64,000 nucleotides of DNA from Acidobacteriota bacterium (GTDB lineage Bacteria > Acidobacteriota > Blastocatellia > RBC074), in assembly GCA_016196035.1 (NCBI GenBank), contig JACPYM010000002.1, positions 1 to 64,000 of the forward strand, given 5' to 3'. Under the pieces are notes generated by a model. It worked only from the letters and a program-made list of their open reading frames with translations, did no database searches and had not been told where the DNA came from. Below, piece after piece: positions 1 to 10,072 of the stretch. A program made the position numbers and the translations under genes. Each line of letters starts with the position of its first letter. The stretch's first letter is position 1.

Positions 1-27
1 CGAGCCCCGGCATCTGTTTTAAGGTAG

Positions 28-45
28 CCGTGACTACGGTCACGG
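28..45. repeat. Small perfect hairpin at the left edge
   Basis: A 7-bp perfect stem (CCGTGAC / GTCACGG) with a 4-nt loop lies about 120 nt beyond the stop codon of the first leftward gene. No T-run follows on either strand, so it is not a convincing terminator. The rest of 1-162 shows nothing I recognise. Confidence 0.4.
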
Positions 46-162
46 GTCGTGCGACAAGAGAAGGAGTTTTGGTAGACACCTTCTTTCTGGCAAACGACCC
101 TTTTCATTTCATTGCTACCCCGAAAAATGTCCACAGTATTGGTTGATGACAATTTACCTTTA

Positions 163-879
163 TTAGTAAGTCTGTATCTCTCTGGGTTGCCGACACTCGA
201 AAACAACCTTATCTGGCTTGATGATTAGGCAATATGGCGGCAACGCGCCGAGCGGATGGCCGGGGCAGGCAATAACTTCTTTGTTGAAAAACCTTCCGGC
301 ACAAAGCGCGCCTTCCAGCGAAACGTCAGGCAAAGTAACTTTTGCCCCTGGTTGTAAATCGAGGATTATATAATCGCAACCCCAACCCACTCGAAGATAA
401 TTGACAACTTGGTCCGTCTGATTAAGAACATAGCTATCTCGCTTGTCCGGGCGGTTTTTTGTCGCGCCACCAAGTACATTTTCAGCTATCCATTCCGGGG
501 GCGAGCATTTGACTGAAAAGGGATCGCTATGCTGGACGCTTCCGTCATACTTGCCAGTGCCAGATGAACCAATGATCGCATTATCGCAATAACTCAACTT
601 AGTAACTCTGTTTTTCTCCCAACGTAGAACGACCTTATAATCGTCGAAGATGTAATGCTCATCGCTCCATTTGGCCGCCTCTTTGATCTCGATTTTATAA
701 ATTCCGTTAGGTGATGCCGAGGCCAGCTTATAAGGAAACAGCAAGTTACCATTGCAATAGCAAGCATCATAAGCGTAGTGAGCAGCCAACATTGTCAGGC
801 TGACAATACAAAGGCCTTTCTTATATTTCAGAAACCAGCCTGCGGTTCTGATAATTACTTGAAGTATTTTTAAGCTCAT
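163..879 (-). CDS. Hypothetical membrane-anchored protein, paralogue of the next gene
   Basis: A 238-residue protein of unknown function. One hydrophobic segment lies near the N-terminus (about residues 22-35), after a basic stretch, so it is probably anchored with its bulk outside the cytoplasm. Just after the anchor comes the pattern NGNLLFPYKL followed by SPNGIYKIEI; the gene at 894-1685 has YGNILLTPYKL and SPTGVYRIAI in the same place, so the two are tandem paralogues. It is the last gene of a leftward run that starts with the Rhs gene. DNA here is clearly AT-richer than the Rhs body. Position and duplication suggest an immunity protein for the Rhs tip, but that is inference; I recognise no named family. 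Confidence 0.7.
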   Translation of the reverse strand: MSLKILQVIIRTAGWFLKYKKGLCIVSLTMLAAHYAYDACYCNGNLLFPYKLASASPNGIYKIEIKEAAKWSDEHYIFDDYKVVLRWEKNRVTKLSYCDNAIIGSSGTGKYDGSVQHSDPFSVKCSPPEWIAENVLGGATKNRPDKRDSYVLNQTDQVVNYLRVGWGCDYIILDLQPGAKVTLPDVSLEGALCAGRFFNKEVIACPGHPLGALPPYCLIIKPDKVVFECRQPREIQTY

Positions 880-893
880 TTGATCACAACAAG

Positions 894-1685
894 CTATTCT
901 CTTACTGGTTGCTTACATGTAGCCGCTCTTGGAATTCTCAGTTGGGGGTTGCTGGGTGGGCTGCCAGTAACCGGATCAGCATCACGACGATAGAAGCCTT
1001 CAAACTCTTCACTGCTAATTACTACTTTTCGCTCATTGATTGTTAAGCAATAATGAGAGGGCGACTGTTGAGGTTTAATAGCGTCAAAGGACAAATAAGT
1101 TTCGGAAATTTCTTTGCCATTAACGAATGCTCCTTGGCTATACAAGTGTGAGACGTTACTGGTCTGAGGTAGCGAATGAATGGTTATAGTTGCATGCGGT
1201 GGAAGGTCAAAAGCCAAAAACATTTCATCCGGCCTAAATAAGCTACAATCAACTCGAAGATAGTTAATGGCTGTGTCGGTATCATTATGAACATAGATAA
1301 GATCAGCTTCCCTGCCCGAGTTGATTGGCTGACTGGAAAACCGCACGATATTGTTTGCCACCCATATATGTTGAGTGAAGCGTTCAAAAAATCTTGGCTG
1401 GGCTTCATAACCAGAAAGTAAGCTAGCAGGCCGTCCCCACTCGCCCAGTACATATTCAGTCGTACCGATTGATTGTCTCTCATCACTTAACTGGCTGAGT
1501 AAAACTTTATAAGAGCTATCGTTGAATACTTTCTCTCTGATAGCGATGCGATACACACCGGTCGGTGAAAGGGTAGTTAATTTATATGGCGTAAGCAGAA
1601 TGTTGCCATAAAAAACGCCACACCCCACAATCATACCCATCAGTAGTGCTATCGCCAGTAATACCAAAATACCTGGTTTGTTCAT
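894..1685 (-). CDS. Hypothetical membrane-anchored protein, candidate Rhs immunity
   Basis: A 263-residue protein beginning with a short basic end and one strong hydrophobic helix (residues 5-25, ending near VGCGVFYGN). It could be a signal anchor or an imperfect lipobox around Cys22. The region after it matches the gene at 163-879 (YGNILLTPYKL, SPTGVYRIAI), and the remainder shares the general layout. A plausible ribosome site (AAGGTG, 5 nt before the ATG) supports the start. It lies directly downstream of the Rhs gene, separated from it by a hairpin at 1728-1787, where cognate immunity genes are normally found. Function otherwise unknown. Confidence 0.7.
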   Translation of the reverse strand: MNKPGILVLLAIALLMGMIVGCGVFYGNILLTPYKLTTLSPTGVYRIAIREKVFNDSSYKVLLSQLSDERQSIGTTEYVLGEWGRPASLLSGYEAQPRFFERFTQHIWVANNIVRFSSQPINSGREADLIYVHNDTDTAINYLRVDCSLFRPDEMFLAFDLPPHATITIHSLPQTSNVSHLYSQGAFVNGKEISETYLSFDAIKPQQSPSHYCLTINERKVVISSEEFEGFYRRDADPVTGSPPSNPQLRIPRAATCKQPVRE

Positions 1686-1727
1686 TGCTCACCTTACTTT
1701 CATTCAGCACGCAGGTTGGTCTATCAG

Positions 1728-1787
1728 AGCCATAGAGACAAAGGGCCTCTAAAAATAACGAGTCGCCAAGACTTTGTCTCTATGGCT
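1728..1787. repeat. Inverted repeat with 16-bp perfect arms
   Basis: Arms AGCCATAGAGACAAAG (1728-1743) and its exact complement (1772-1787) enclose a 28-nt spacer. It stands between the Rhs stop codon and the first downstream gene. It could weaken read-through from the Rhs gene into the candidate immunity genes, or be a small mobile element; no target duplication is obvious. Confidence 0.7.
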
Positions 1788-1844
1788 TTAGGCTTCACCG
1801 TTTCCGTAGCACACCAGGGCGATACTTATTTAAAGCACCTACCC

Positions 1845-4800
1845 CTAAAAGCAGAGAACATTATAGACATGCGGCAATAGATTTTTTCTGGTTGTGCCAG
1901 CCTTGAGCGCATTCCGCAATAAAATGCCAATAGTGCGGCCTGCAAGGTCATCATTTACCTCTTGCGCCGCCTCTACGCCATTTGGGTCTTGTGACCCGTG
2001 GGCGCCTGGTACATCACGCTCTCTTACATCCTGTCCTAATGCAAAATCCGTCAACTGTTGACCTGTAAACGGGTACTTATCCCCCACAAAACCACTTAAG
2101 CGAAATAGCGGAACAGACGCCAAGGGCAAACGACTATCTCCAATCAACGTTGCTCCAGCGTGGGCAAGAACATGCTGGTATACATCGCTACCCTGATAAG
2201 GGACATTTTGGCCGTTATTATCCTTCAACCCTGCCTGACCTACTAACTCTTCTCTAAAACCAGTGGGCATATTCTTGGCTGTAGTTAATTGGAATACCCG
2301 TGACTGTAGTAACAACGCAGTACCAAGTGAATAGGCATCCGGGCCAAACGCATAAAAACCAAGAATAACACGAACAAATCGAGAACAATTAGTGTCTGTT
2401 TTCTTTTCACAATCACACAACCCGGTCGGATCAGCTTTCCCAACTGGATTCCCACCTACATATCCAAACATATTCATTCCACCCTTCAATCCAATCGGAT
2501 CTTCACTGATAAACCGCCCCGCCTGCGGGTCGTACCACCGCGCTCGGTAATACAACAACCCTGTATCCAGGTCGCGCTCGCGCCCCGTATAGTCATAGCG
2601 CGTCTGCGCACTGCCCACGCTATTCCCATACGCATCGTAATCCAAAGCTCCGATCACACTGCCAGCCCCGTTTGTCAATGCCCGCGTACTGGTTTGCTGA
2701 TCGGTCACATACCAAGTCGGCAAACCACCATTCGCTTTTTGCCACAACTTGTTATCCATCCCGAACCCGTTGCCATATTCCAGCGAAACTCCGCCCGGCT
2801 GCCGATCCAACACCACATCCATCCCATCATAGGTGAACCGCGTCCATTCCCCCGGCCCCGTCCGCCGTTCCACTCTGCGACCCAATGCGTCGTAGCGGTA
2901 ATTGACCACGAATAGGTCGGGCCGTGTTACTCGAATCAGCCGGTTCTCGCTGTCCCAGTCATACTCCCAGGTGCCTTGCGCTGTTACTTTCGTCTTTAAG
3001 TTGCCGTTGGCGTCGTAGGTAAAATTGGCATCCGCCGTCGCCGACAGCCGATTGAATGAGAGGTAATTGTACACCGTGCTCAAGTGCGATGCCGTCCGGT
3101 TGCCCACCGCGTCATACGCATAGCTCTCTGACGCTTGGCCGGGGCGCGTCGCCGCCGTCAAACGGTTCAACACGTCATACGTATACGTGCGATTGCCTGT
3201 TGGTTCGGCGATCTGCGTGATCTGGTGCGCATCGTCGAATTGATACTGCCAATCGGCGATGGTATTTGCGCCCTTCGCATAGGTCAGCCGCGTCAACCGA
3301 TCCAACGGGTCATAACTCGCCGTCGCCGCCACGCCATTCGCCAGCGTGCGATTGGTCAGTCTGCTCACCGGATCATAAGCAAAGGTCGTCGCGCCCACAC
3401 TGTTATGCGCCATTTGTGTTACTCGATCCAGCACATCATAGGCATACGTCGTCTGGCTCGCGCCCAGCGTCATCTGCGTGCGGTTGTTATTGTTGTCGTA
3501 TTGATAGCCGAGCGTTTGGCCCCACACATCCGTCGTGCCAGTCACGCGGCTACGCGCGTCGTAACTCAACGTCACCGTGCCCGTCGCATTCGTCGCACCC
3601 GTCATCCGACCCAGCACATCGTAGGCATATGTTTGGGTGCCGCCGTTGGCATAGGTGATTGTGGTCAGGTTGTTCAGTTCGTTGTAGGCGTAAGTCGTCG
3701 TGTTGCCTTTGGCGTCGGTGCGCGTGGCGCGGTTGCCATCGCCGTCGTAGGTAAAGCTCCACTCGCGCCCGCCGCGCTTCGTTTGCAGCACCCGGCCCAC
3801 GGCGTCATAGCTGAATTCGTAGCGCTGATTGCGCGCGTCCGTCACCTGCAAGACCTGCGAACGCGGGTTGTAGCTGTACTGCGTGTCATTGCCCGCCGGG
3901 TCAAGCTCGCGCGTCAGCCGGTCGCCCACGTCGTAGGTAAACCGCGTCAGCCGCCCCGCCGTATCAATCCGCCGGATCAGCCGGTGGCCCGCGTCATATT
4001 CGTAGCGTTCAAACAAACCCAGCGGATAGTTGACGCGGCGTAAGCGATCCAGATCGTCGTAAACCAGATCGGTCACACGCACCAGCGGATCGGTGACCTT
4101 TTGCAGGTTCGACATTTTGTCGTAAATGTAATTGGTCGTGTTACTCGCCGCGTCTGTTTCGGTGGTCAGCCGATAGGCGTTGTCATAGGTGTATGTCGTC
4201 GCATTGCCGCGCGCATCGGTGGCTTTGGTGCGGCGGCCCGCCAGATCGTATTCAAACGCGGCCAGCGGCACGAAAGGCGGCGCGCCCAGCGTGTCGCTCA
4301 CCGTCAGCACATGGCCCACCAAATCGCGCGTGTAATTGGTCGAATGGCCGTTGGTATCGGTCACCTGCGCCAACCAGCCGCGCGCGTAGTATTGGTAATT
4401 CATCGTGTGCCCGCCATTCATGCTGCGGCTGGCGACCTGTCCGGCGCTGTACGTGAAGGTCGAGCTGATGCCGCGTGGGTCAGTGGCGCCGGTCACCAAG
4501 CCCTGCCCGTCGTAAACGAACGTGCTCGTTCGCCCCGTCATATCGGTGGTTGTGAGCAGATTGCCTTTGCTGTCATAACCGTTCGTCGTCACGCCGCTCA
4601 TACGGTCAGTGGCGATCAACACCTGGCCGAAGCTGTTGTAGGTGAAACTGAGCGTGCCCAGCACGTCAATGATCGTCGTGACATCGCCTGCCGGGTTGTA
4701 GCTATAAAGTGTCGTCCGGCCCAGTTGGTCAACCGCCTGTGTCAGGTTCTCGTTTGCATCGAGTACGAAGCTGTTGATCAGATTGCCTTCGACGCTCTGG

Positions 4801-6480
4801 CGTTCGGTGCGGATGATGGCGGCCCGGCTGAGCGGTGCAATCGGGCAGGCGTTGCCGTTGCAAGCGGCGTTGCTGCCGCTTATGAAAAAGTATTTGGTGA
4901 CACGATCCAGCGCGTCGGTCACGTCAGTTTCGCCGGGTTGATCGGGCGTCAAGGCACCTGATGACGGGGTGCGCACATAGTTGTAGGTCAGTTTTTCGAC
5001 GCCATTGGCGCGTTCGACCGAGATCAGTTGCCCGGTCACGTCATCGAAGGTCCATTTGGTCAGGATGTTGTTGAGGGCGTCACGCACCGTGGTCAAGCCG
5101 CGCTCGTTGTATTGATGGCGGTATTGCGAACCGTCGGCGTAAGTCACTTGCGTGTTGTTAAACCCGCCATAGGTGTAAGTCGCCACCGTTGCGCCGTTGA
5201 AAGTAATGCTGCTGACGCGCGTGCTGTTGAATCCGTAATTGACGGCAAAACTGCGACCGAAGGCATCCGTCACCGAGCCGACGAGCGTGCCGGTAAGGCC
5301 GGGCCGCGCCAGCGTGATGCGGTTATTATTGCGGTCAGCGATGGCGGTCAGCTTGCCCAGCGTGTTGAATTCGTAAACCCAACCGTTGCGCTGCTTCACC
5401 TTGAACCCAAACGGCCCTTTGGCAAGCGTGCCGTAAAAGTTGCGCGGCACCGTGGCGTTGTAAAGGTCACCGCCAGTTTCCGGGTCAATTGTCCCGGTGG
5501 CTTCAAAGAAAACCGTGCTGCCGTCATCGCGCAACATGCGCAACTGATTGCCGCCTTGCTCATTGATTGAAACGTCAAAGAGCGAGGTCCAGCCATAGCC
5601 AAACGCGCCATCGAATTTCGACAGTTTGTTGTAATGGCGCGCCAGTGGCACTGAGCCATCCACCAACGGCAATTCCAAATCCACTTCGTAATGATAGATG
5701 TTGGAATTGGTCGGATTGGCTTTGCTGGAAAGAGGCGCTGCGGGGTTGTTGGCAACCACCAAAGAGCCGCCGACCGCCGCGCCACCGCCGCCCACACTCG
5801 GCAACGAAGCAGCAGTCATCACGACTTGGCTGGTCTCGCCGCGCGTCCAATCGCCATTGTTGAGCGTGTCAATCGCGTCAATCACATGCAAGGTGATGCT
5901 GGCCGTGTATTGCGTCGGTTGAATGTCGCAGGGTGTCGCCTGTGTCGTCAGCACAAAATTGAATTTGTAAGTGCCTGGCGTTGTCGGCTGATAAAGCCCC
6001 GGCCCGCCCTGCGCATTCGTTGCTGTCGAATCCAGCAGGTGAAAGTCTTGCGGCAAGCCGGTGACGGGGTCTTTGCCAGTGACGGTCTTCAATTGCACGT
6101 TGCCGTCCTGCCCGGTGCCGGTGTTGATGTCTACTGAAATGGCGATGTCGCTGGCATAACGCTCCACGACCGCGCCATTGGTGCAATCGGGATTTTTAGT
6201 CTGGCAGGAACCGTTCGACACGCCCCGCGTGTGCAAGCGCAACCGCGTGCCGATGCGGACGCTGCCGCCCGGCGCGATGGCCGCGCCGTTGGCGTCGTCG
6301 AATACGCTGCCAGCAATTTCCTGGCTCACCCCGCTTGGTTCGGGCGGACATTGCGCGGCGGCGCTTGCGGCTAGCCGACTAACAGATGGGGGGGGTAAAT
6401 GACAGGCAAACGAAAGCCAGTGCCAAAATCAAACCTGAAAAGATGGTTGATTGAATGCTGCGATTAGGGATGCGTAGCAT
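1845..6480 (-). CDS. Rhs/YD-repeat protein with variable C-terminal tip (signal peptide out of frame)
   Basis: A large secreted or surface YD-repeat protein. The continuous frame runs from a GTG at 6329 to the stop at 1845 (1494 residues), but the better start is ATG 6478-6480, preceded by AGGAG at 7-nt spacing and encoding a classic signal peptide. That frame enters the body frame if the run of eight C (6388-6395, shown as G on the + strand) is read as seven, giving 1544 residues. Order: signal peptide, beta-rich N-terminal region, a DUF6531-like segment (YGYGWTSLFDV nearby), some thirty YD repeats, the Rhs core signature ending GRFISEDPIGL, then DPTGLC and a 190-residue tip (2417 down to 1848). 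The tip has HVLAHAG and QEVNDDLAGRTIG, faintly like DUF6973-type Rhs tips; its activity is unknown. Body DNA is GC-rich, tip DNA AT-rich, as expected for exchangeable tips. Confidence 0.85.
6388..6395 (-). other. Eight-base homopolymer that breaks the Rhs reading frame
   Basis: On the coding strand the run is CCCCCCCC. Upstream of it, the ATG at 6480 encodes a signal peptide in a frame that ends at TAG a few codons after the run. Downstream, the Rhs body is open in the neighbouring frame right back through the run. Removing one C joins the two exactly and makes the whole gene a multiple of three. This is either a sequencing or assembly error, or a slippage tract that switches secretion of the Rhs protein on and off. 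Confidence 0.75.
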
Positions 6481-6703
6481 AAACAAACTCCTGTTGGCTT
6501 GGGCAGGAAACGGCGGCTGGCTGGGCAGTGGCAATTGCTACCGTGCTGGGCCGAGGTTCCTGATTGGTTGATAAAACCCAACGGCAGCAAGCCGCTAGGT
6601 GGAACGGCAAAACTTGAGGCCGGAAGTGGCTTGGTATCTGCTGCAATGAACACAAAAGAGAAGAACCGGCTTCTTCCTCTCTCTTGCTGGTTAAGATTTT
6701 GGC

Positions 6704-7936
6704 CTATGTTTTCGGCACTACCTTCACACTGACCGGATTGGCCTCACGCCCTTCCACCCAGAGGCCGACCTGCAACATTTCCTGTTGCTGCAACTCTTTC
6801 GGCAGTTCGATGTTGAGTTGATCCAGGCCATAGCTGCCCGCCTGGGCGCCGACATAGCGCACCTTAACCGGGGTGCCGTTGACGCGGACTTCAACGTTTT
6901 TGATGTTTGAACAATTGCGCAAGCCGGTGCCATAAAGCACCAACTGCCGCTGCTCATCCTCAATAGACTTGGGTGACTTATTAGCATCCAGCGCCCGCGT
7001 GTTGCTATCGGCCAGCGAAGCAAACGGATAATAAGCGCTGCGCTGGGCCGACTCATTGGCGCGCATTCGCCCATCATTGACGATGGCAAACAAGCCGGGG
7101 CTGACGCGCTCGACATTGACCGAGCCGCTGGCAATGAGCTTATCACTGTTCAAAATCTCGACCGTCGCGCTCCCCGGTTGCGTATCCGCCGGGACTACAT
7201 AATGAATCTGGGCGGGCGCGACGGAATAGAGTCGCGCGACCTTGCCGTTGACCGTCACCGAAGTGCCGCATAGAGAAGTCGGCAAGGGCAAGGTATTCGC
7301 CACCACTGTGCAGGCGCTCAGCCCTTCGCCTGAAGCGATCGCGATGGATTCCGGCGCCACAGTGTTCGATTGCGTGGCGGCATTGACCGTCGCAACGTTC
7401 ATCACGTAATGCAGCGGCACTTCCATCGTGCCGTCTACATAACTGCCAAAGTCAGCGGCCCAATACCAACGCAATTGACTCTCGGGATCGTAAGCGCGCG
7501 CAATGCCAATCACGCGATAGGCGGGATCGAGCATCAACTTGTGGTGTTCAGGCGAGCCTTTCCAAAGCTCGAAGATGCGGCTGCCGTCGTTATAGCCAGC
7601 GGCCAGATTTTCACCGCGGCTGCCTTTATAGCCGTAGCTGAAAGCGGACATGCGCGCAAAGGGATCGCGGCGGGCACTGTCGGTATGACTCAGATAGTTT
7701 TTGTGGGCCATATCGCCTGACATCCATTCGGCACAACGGGTCAGGCTATAGGAAACGCGCAATTGCGAAAGCCCGCGCGCAGCGCGGTATTCGTTAATGC
7801 GGACAAGTAATGAACGCTCTTCGACATCTAACATAGATGTCGAAGCAGTCAAGGATTGGGACTTGGTAACGCTGGTTGCAAGACACAGGAACAGCAAGAG
7901 TCCAAGCGCAAACAGCGGTCTGGTACTCGGGGTCAC
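6704..7936 (-). CDS. Secreted CAP (SCP/PR-1) domain protein with TIGR03437-like C-terminus
   Basis: A two-domain exported protein of 410 residues. A signal peptide (about 25 residues) is followed by a CAP domain with the family's marks: RINEYRAARG near the start, MAHKNYLSHTD, GENLAAGY, and WKGSPEHHKLML, carrying the histidines and acidic residues of the CAP cavity. The C-terminal 200 residues match the TIGR03437-type domain common in Acidobacteriota (SVAPAQIHYVVP, LVLYGTGLRNC, YVGAQAGSYGLDQLNIELP). I chose GTG at 7934-7936 because GAGAGGAG sits 8 nt before it and the signal peptide follows directly; the frame stays open to 8023 but that extension is not signal-like. CAP proteins are extracellular; the ligand or activity here is unknown. 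Confidence 0.88.
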   Translation of the reverse strand: MTPSTRPLFALGLLLFLCLATSVTKSQSLTASTSMLDVEERSLLVRINEYRAARGLSQLRVSYSLTRCAEWMSGDMAHKNYLSHTDSARRDPFARMSAFSYGYKGSRGENLAAGYNDGSRIFELWKGSPEHHKLMLDPAYRVIGIARAYDPESQLRWYWAADFGSYVDGTMEVPLHYVMNVATVNAATQSNTVAPESIAIASGEGLSACTVVANTLPLPTSLCGTSVTVNGKVARLYSVAPAQIHYVVPADTQPGSATVEILNSDKLIASGSVNVERVSPGLFAIVNDGRMRANESAQRSAYYPFASLADSNTRALDANKSPKSIEDEQRQLVLYGTGLRNCSNIKNVEVRVNGTPVKVRYVGAQAGSYGLDQLNIELPKELQQQEMLQVGLWVEGREANPVSVKVVPKT

Positions 7937-8554
7937 GACCGGCACTCCTCTCGACACAAAACGGTCGACACAGATTGAATTGTGGTTCTCTCGGTAAACG
8001 TATGCCTGTCGCTCGTCAGGCATTTCTCTGCTAATGAGTCGCGATTGGAGGGGATGAAGTTAACGCGCCAGTGATGAGGAAAACGCGCGCAAATGTCTCA
8101 AGCCATAAAACCGGGGGGCCTAGCTGACACACTCGCTAAACAACTTAGAACAACGAATTTTTAGTTTGTCTTTGCTTGATTGCATATGCCAACCGCCCGC
8201 ACCTGCTGGGGAATGACGGAAACGTTTGTAGCACACGACCTAGTATCGGTCAACCACCAAAGTTTGGTTTAATGTTAGAAGTTTACGCGCTTGATATGAT
8301 CAATTCATACTGAAAGCCCATTTACTAGATTCTGTAGCATAGCTATCAACAACTAGATGGAATTGCCTCGGAGAATGGCCTTGCCGGGCATGTGACTATT
8401 GTAATAGCCCGTCAACTGACGGCTCGGCATACTGCGCCGCGTCGGCAGAAACGGCGTGGTAAACATTTTGCCCAACGAATCTGCCCAGCATTAACCAGCA
8501 GCGGCGCAACGACGCCGCTGCTTGAAGACGGAAAGAACCAAAGGAGATTTCAAA
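7937..8554. promoter_or_regulatory. Divergent intergenic region, 618 bp
   Basis: This gap separates two divergently read secreted-protein genes and should hold both promoters, but I see no convincing -35/-10 pair. A short palindrome TTGATATGATCAA lies near 8292, and a strong hairpin at 8497-8522 is listed separately. No coding region with a ribosome site is visible. It is somewhat AT-richer than its flanks. Confidence 0.4.
8497..8522 (+). promoter_or_regulatory. Perfect 10-bp hairpin in the leader of the next gene
   Basis: AGCAGCGGCG and CGCCGCTGCT pair around a CAACGA loop, ending 18 nt before the AAAGGAG ribosome site. No T-run follows, so it is more likely an mRNA-stabilising or regulatory leader structure than a terminator. 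Confidence 0.5.
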
Positions 8555-9178
8555 ATGAAGATCAATGCTTTGCTGAAAACCGGGATCGTAAAGATGAGTT
8601 TATTGAGCCTGCTGAGTGCCCTGCTGTTGACCGGCGCGGCTTTGGCGCAAGACGTTAAACGCGATCATAGCAAGACCGGTCAGGCCGCTGATGCCGCTGA
8701 TGACCTCAAGGTTTGGCCGAAACTTGACTCGAGCCTGGCCGAAAACTTCACGACCCAGGCGCTGTTGAGCGCGGCCCCGGGCGCGGCGACCTTTGGCGCG
8801 ACATTGACCGTGCAAGTGGATCACAGCTATTGCCGCACAGGCGGCGTGCAATGTTTTCTGCCGGGTCAAGCGCCGGGCGATCTCAATCGCAACCCGGTGC
8901 GCCTGGGGATTCAAGTGCTCAACGGCGGCGTGCCAGTGTTGGGCCTAACCGATGCGGACATTGATGTATTCAATCCGTTCGTGCCCGCGGGCGGTTCCGC
9001 TATCAATCAAATCGCGTGCGCGTCCTGCTTCCAACCCGCAGGCAACGGCATTTACACGATCTTCGTCGCGCCTGCCGTCGGCCAAACCTGGAAGCCCGGC
9101 TCCTATTTCGTGCAAGTGCGCGTCAACGTGGGCGGGGTCATCCATCGCGCGCTGGCACAGATCGAAGTCGAATTCTAA
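8555..9178 (+). CDS. Secreted protein of unknown function
   Basis: A 207-residue exported protein. The ATG at 8555 has AAAGGAG 8 nt upstream; the upstream TTG at 8522 in the same frame is not needed. The signal peptide ends at LLTGAALAQ, followed by a charged linker, then a domain with strand-like alternation (GATLTVQVD, VRLGIQVLNGGVPV, YFVQVRVNVGGVIHRALAQIEVEF) that looks like an immunoglobulin-like or invasin-like sandwich. Four cysteines in two pairs (CRTGGVQC and CASC) may form disulfides. It is monocistronic, with a leader hairpin and its own terminator at 9222-9257. I recognise no family. Confidence 0.8.
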   Translation: MKINALLKTGIVKMSLLSLLSALLLTGAALAQDVKRDHSKTGQAADAADDLKVWPKLDSSLAENFTTQALLSAAPGAATFGATLTVQVDHSYCRTGGVQCFLPGQAPGDLNRNPVRLGIQVLNGGVPVLGLTDADIDVFNPFVPAGGSAINQIACASCFQPAGNGIYTIFVAPAVGQTWKPGSYFVQVRVNVGGVIHRALAQIEVEF

Positions 9179-9221
9179 ACCCCGCCTCACCACCTGCGTT
9201 GCCCCACACGACGCCACAACG

Positions 9222-9257
9222 AGAGCGCCGCGTCATTGGTAAATGGCGCGGCGCTCT
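9222..9257 (+). terminator. Rho-independent terminator
   Basis: Eleven-bp perfect stem AGAGCGCCGCG / CGCGGCGCTCT with a 14-nt loop, followed by TGTTGTTTTG. It lies 44 nt after the stop of the secreted protein gene. Confidence 0.85.
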
Positions 9258-9375
9258 TGTTGTTTTGCAAGCACTGGATTTCCGGCCCTTTGCCGTGAGC
9301 TTCGCAAATCATCACGACGGCTGTTATGATCCTGCGCGTTCGATCAACCAGCAATACAATCAGGCACGATATCCT

Positions 9376-10065
9376 ATGAACACCGCGACCCACACGCCGA
9401 GTCGCCCAAGCGGACTCGGCGAAATTTCGCAAAAGCTGCTACTGCTTTCGCTGGCGTGCAGTGCGCTCTATTTCGTTACGAAAAGCTGGCAGCCTTTTGC
9501 CGGCAGTGTGGTGTTGAAGGGGTTGTGCATTGCGCCACTGGCTGTGATCGCCTTCCGGTTACTGCCACCGCCTAATCATTTGCTGCTCGGTGGCGCGCTG
9601 GCGTTTTCGACGCTGGGCGACATTTTCCTCGATCTGCAAGGTATGTTCGTGCAGGGCTTGGGCGCGTTTCTGATTGCGCATTTGATCTATGTCGTGCTGT
9701 TTGTGCGCAATCGTCAGCGGCCCTTGCGCCTGAGCGCGAATCAGCAGATTTCGCTGGCGGCGCTATTGTTTTTCAGCCTGGCGCAAACGATGTGGTTGTG
9801 GCCGGGCTTGGGTCAATTGGCCGTGCCGGTGGCCTGTTACATTGGCGCAATTACGTTGATGGTGGCGGCGGCCATTCTGGGGCGCTTCCGGCAAAGTTGG
9901 ATTGTGTGGGGCGCGCTGCTGTTTTTGATTTCCGACTCGTTGATCGGCATCAACAAATTCAAAACACCGGTGCCAGGGCGCGATTATCTGGTGTGGGCGA
10001 CGTATTATCTCGGCCAGTGCGGCCTCGCGCTGGGCTTTTTACGCGAGCAAGTGGAGCAAGACTAA
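9376..10065 (+). CDS. YhhN family membrane protein (lysoplasmalogenase-like)
   Basis: A 229-residue integral membrane protein with about eight hydrophobic helices. YhhN/TMEM86 proteins include lysoplasmalogenases that cleave the vinyl ether bond of lysoplasmalogens in the membrane. Visible signature residues are LGDIFLDL about a third of the way in and FLISDSLIGINKF near the end, the paired acidic motifs of the family. The ATG at 9376 is chosen because the protein then starts shortly before the first helix; no strong ribosome site is visible. The gene ends 7 nt before an alpha/beta hydrolase that resembles monoacylglycerol lipases, so the two probably form a lipid-turnover operon. The exact substrate cannot be told from sequence. 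Confidence 0.82.
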   Translation: MNTATHTPSRPSGLGEISQKLLLLSLACSALYFVTKSWQPFAGSVVLKGLCIAPLAVIAFRLLPPPNHLLLGGALAFSTLGDIFLDLQGMFVQGLGAFLIAHLIYVVLFVRNRQRPLRLSANQQISLAALLFFSLAQTMWLWPGLGQLAVPVACYIGAITLMVAAAILGRFRQSWIVWGALLFLISDSLIGINKFKTPVPGRDYLVWATYYLGQCGLALGFLREQVEQD

Positions 10066-10072
10066 AGACTGC

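Noticed and set aside
3135-4961. Plus-strand ORFs of 302 and 286 codons inside the Rhs gene
   Set aside because: They are the complement of the repeated YD codons; the apparent repeats are only those of the Rhs gene.
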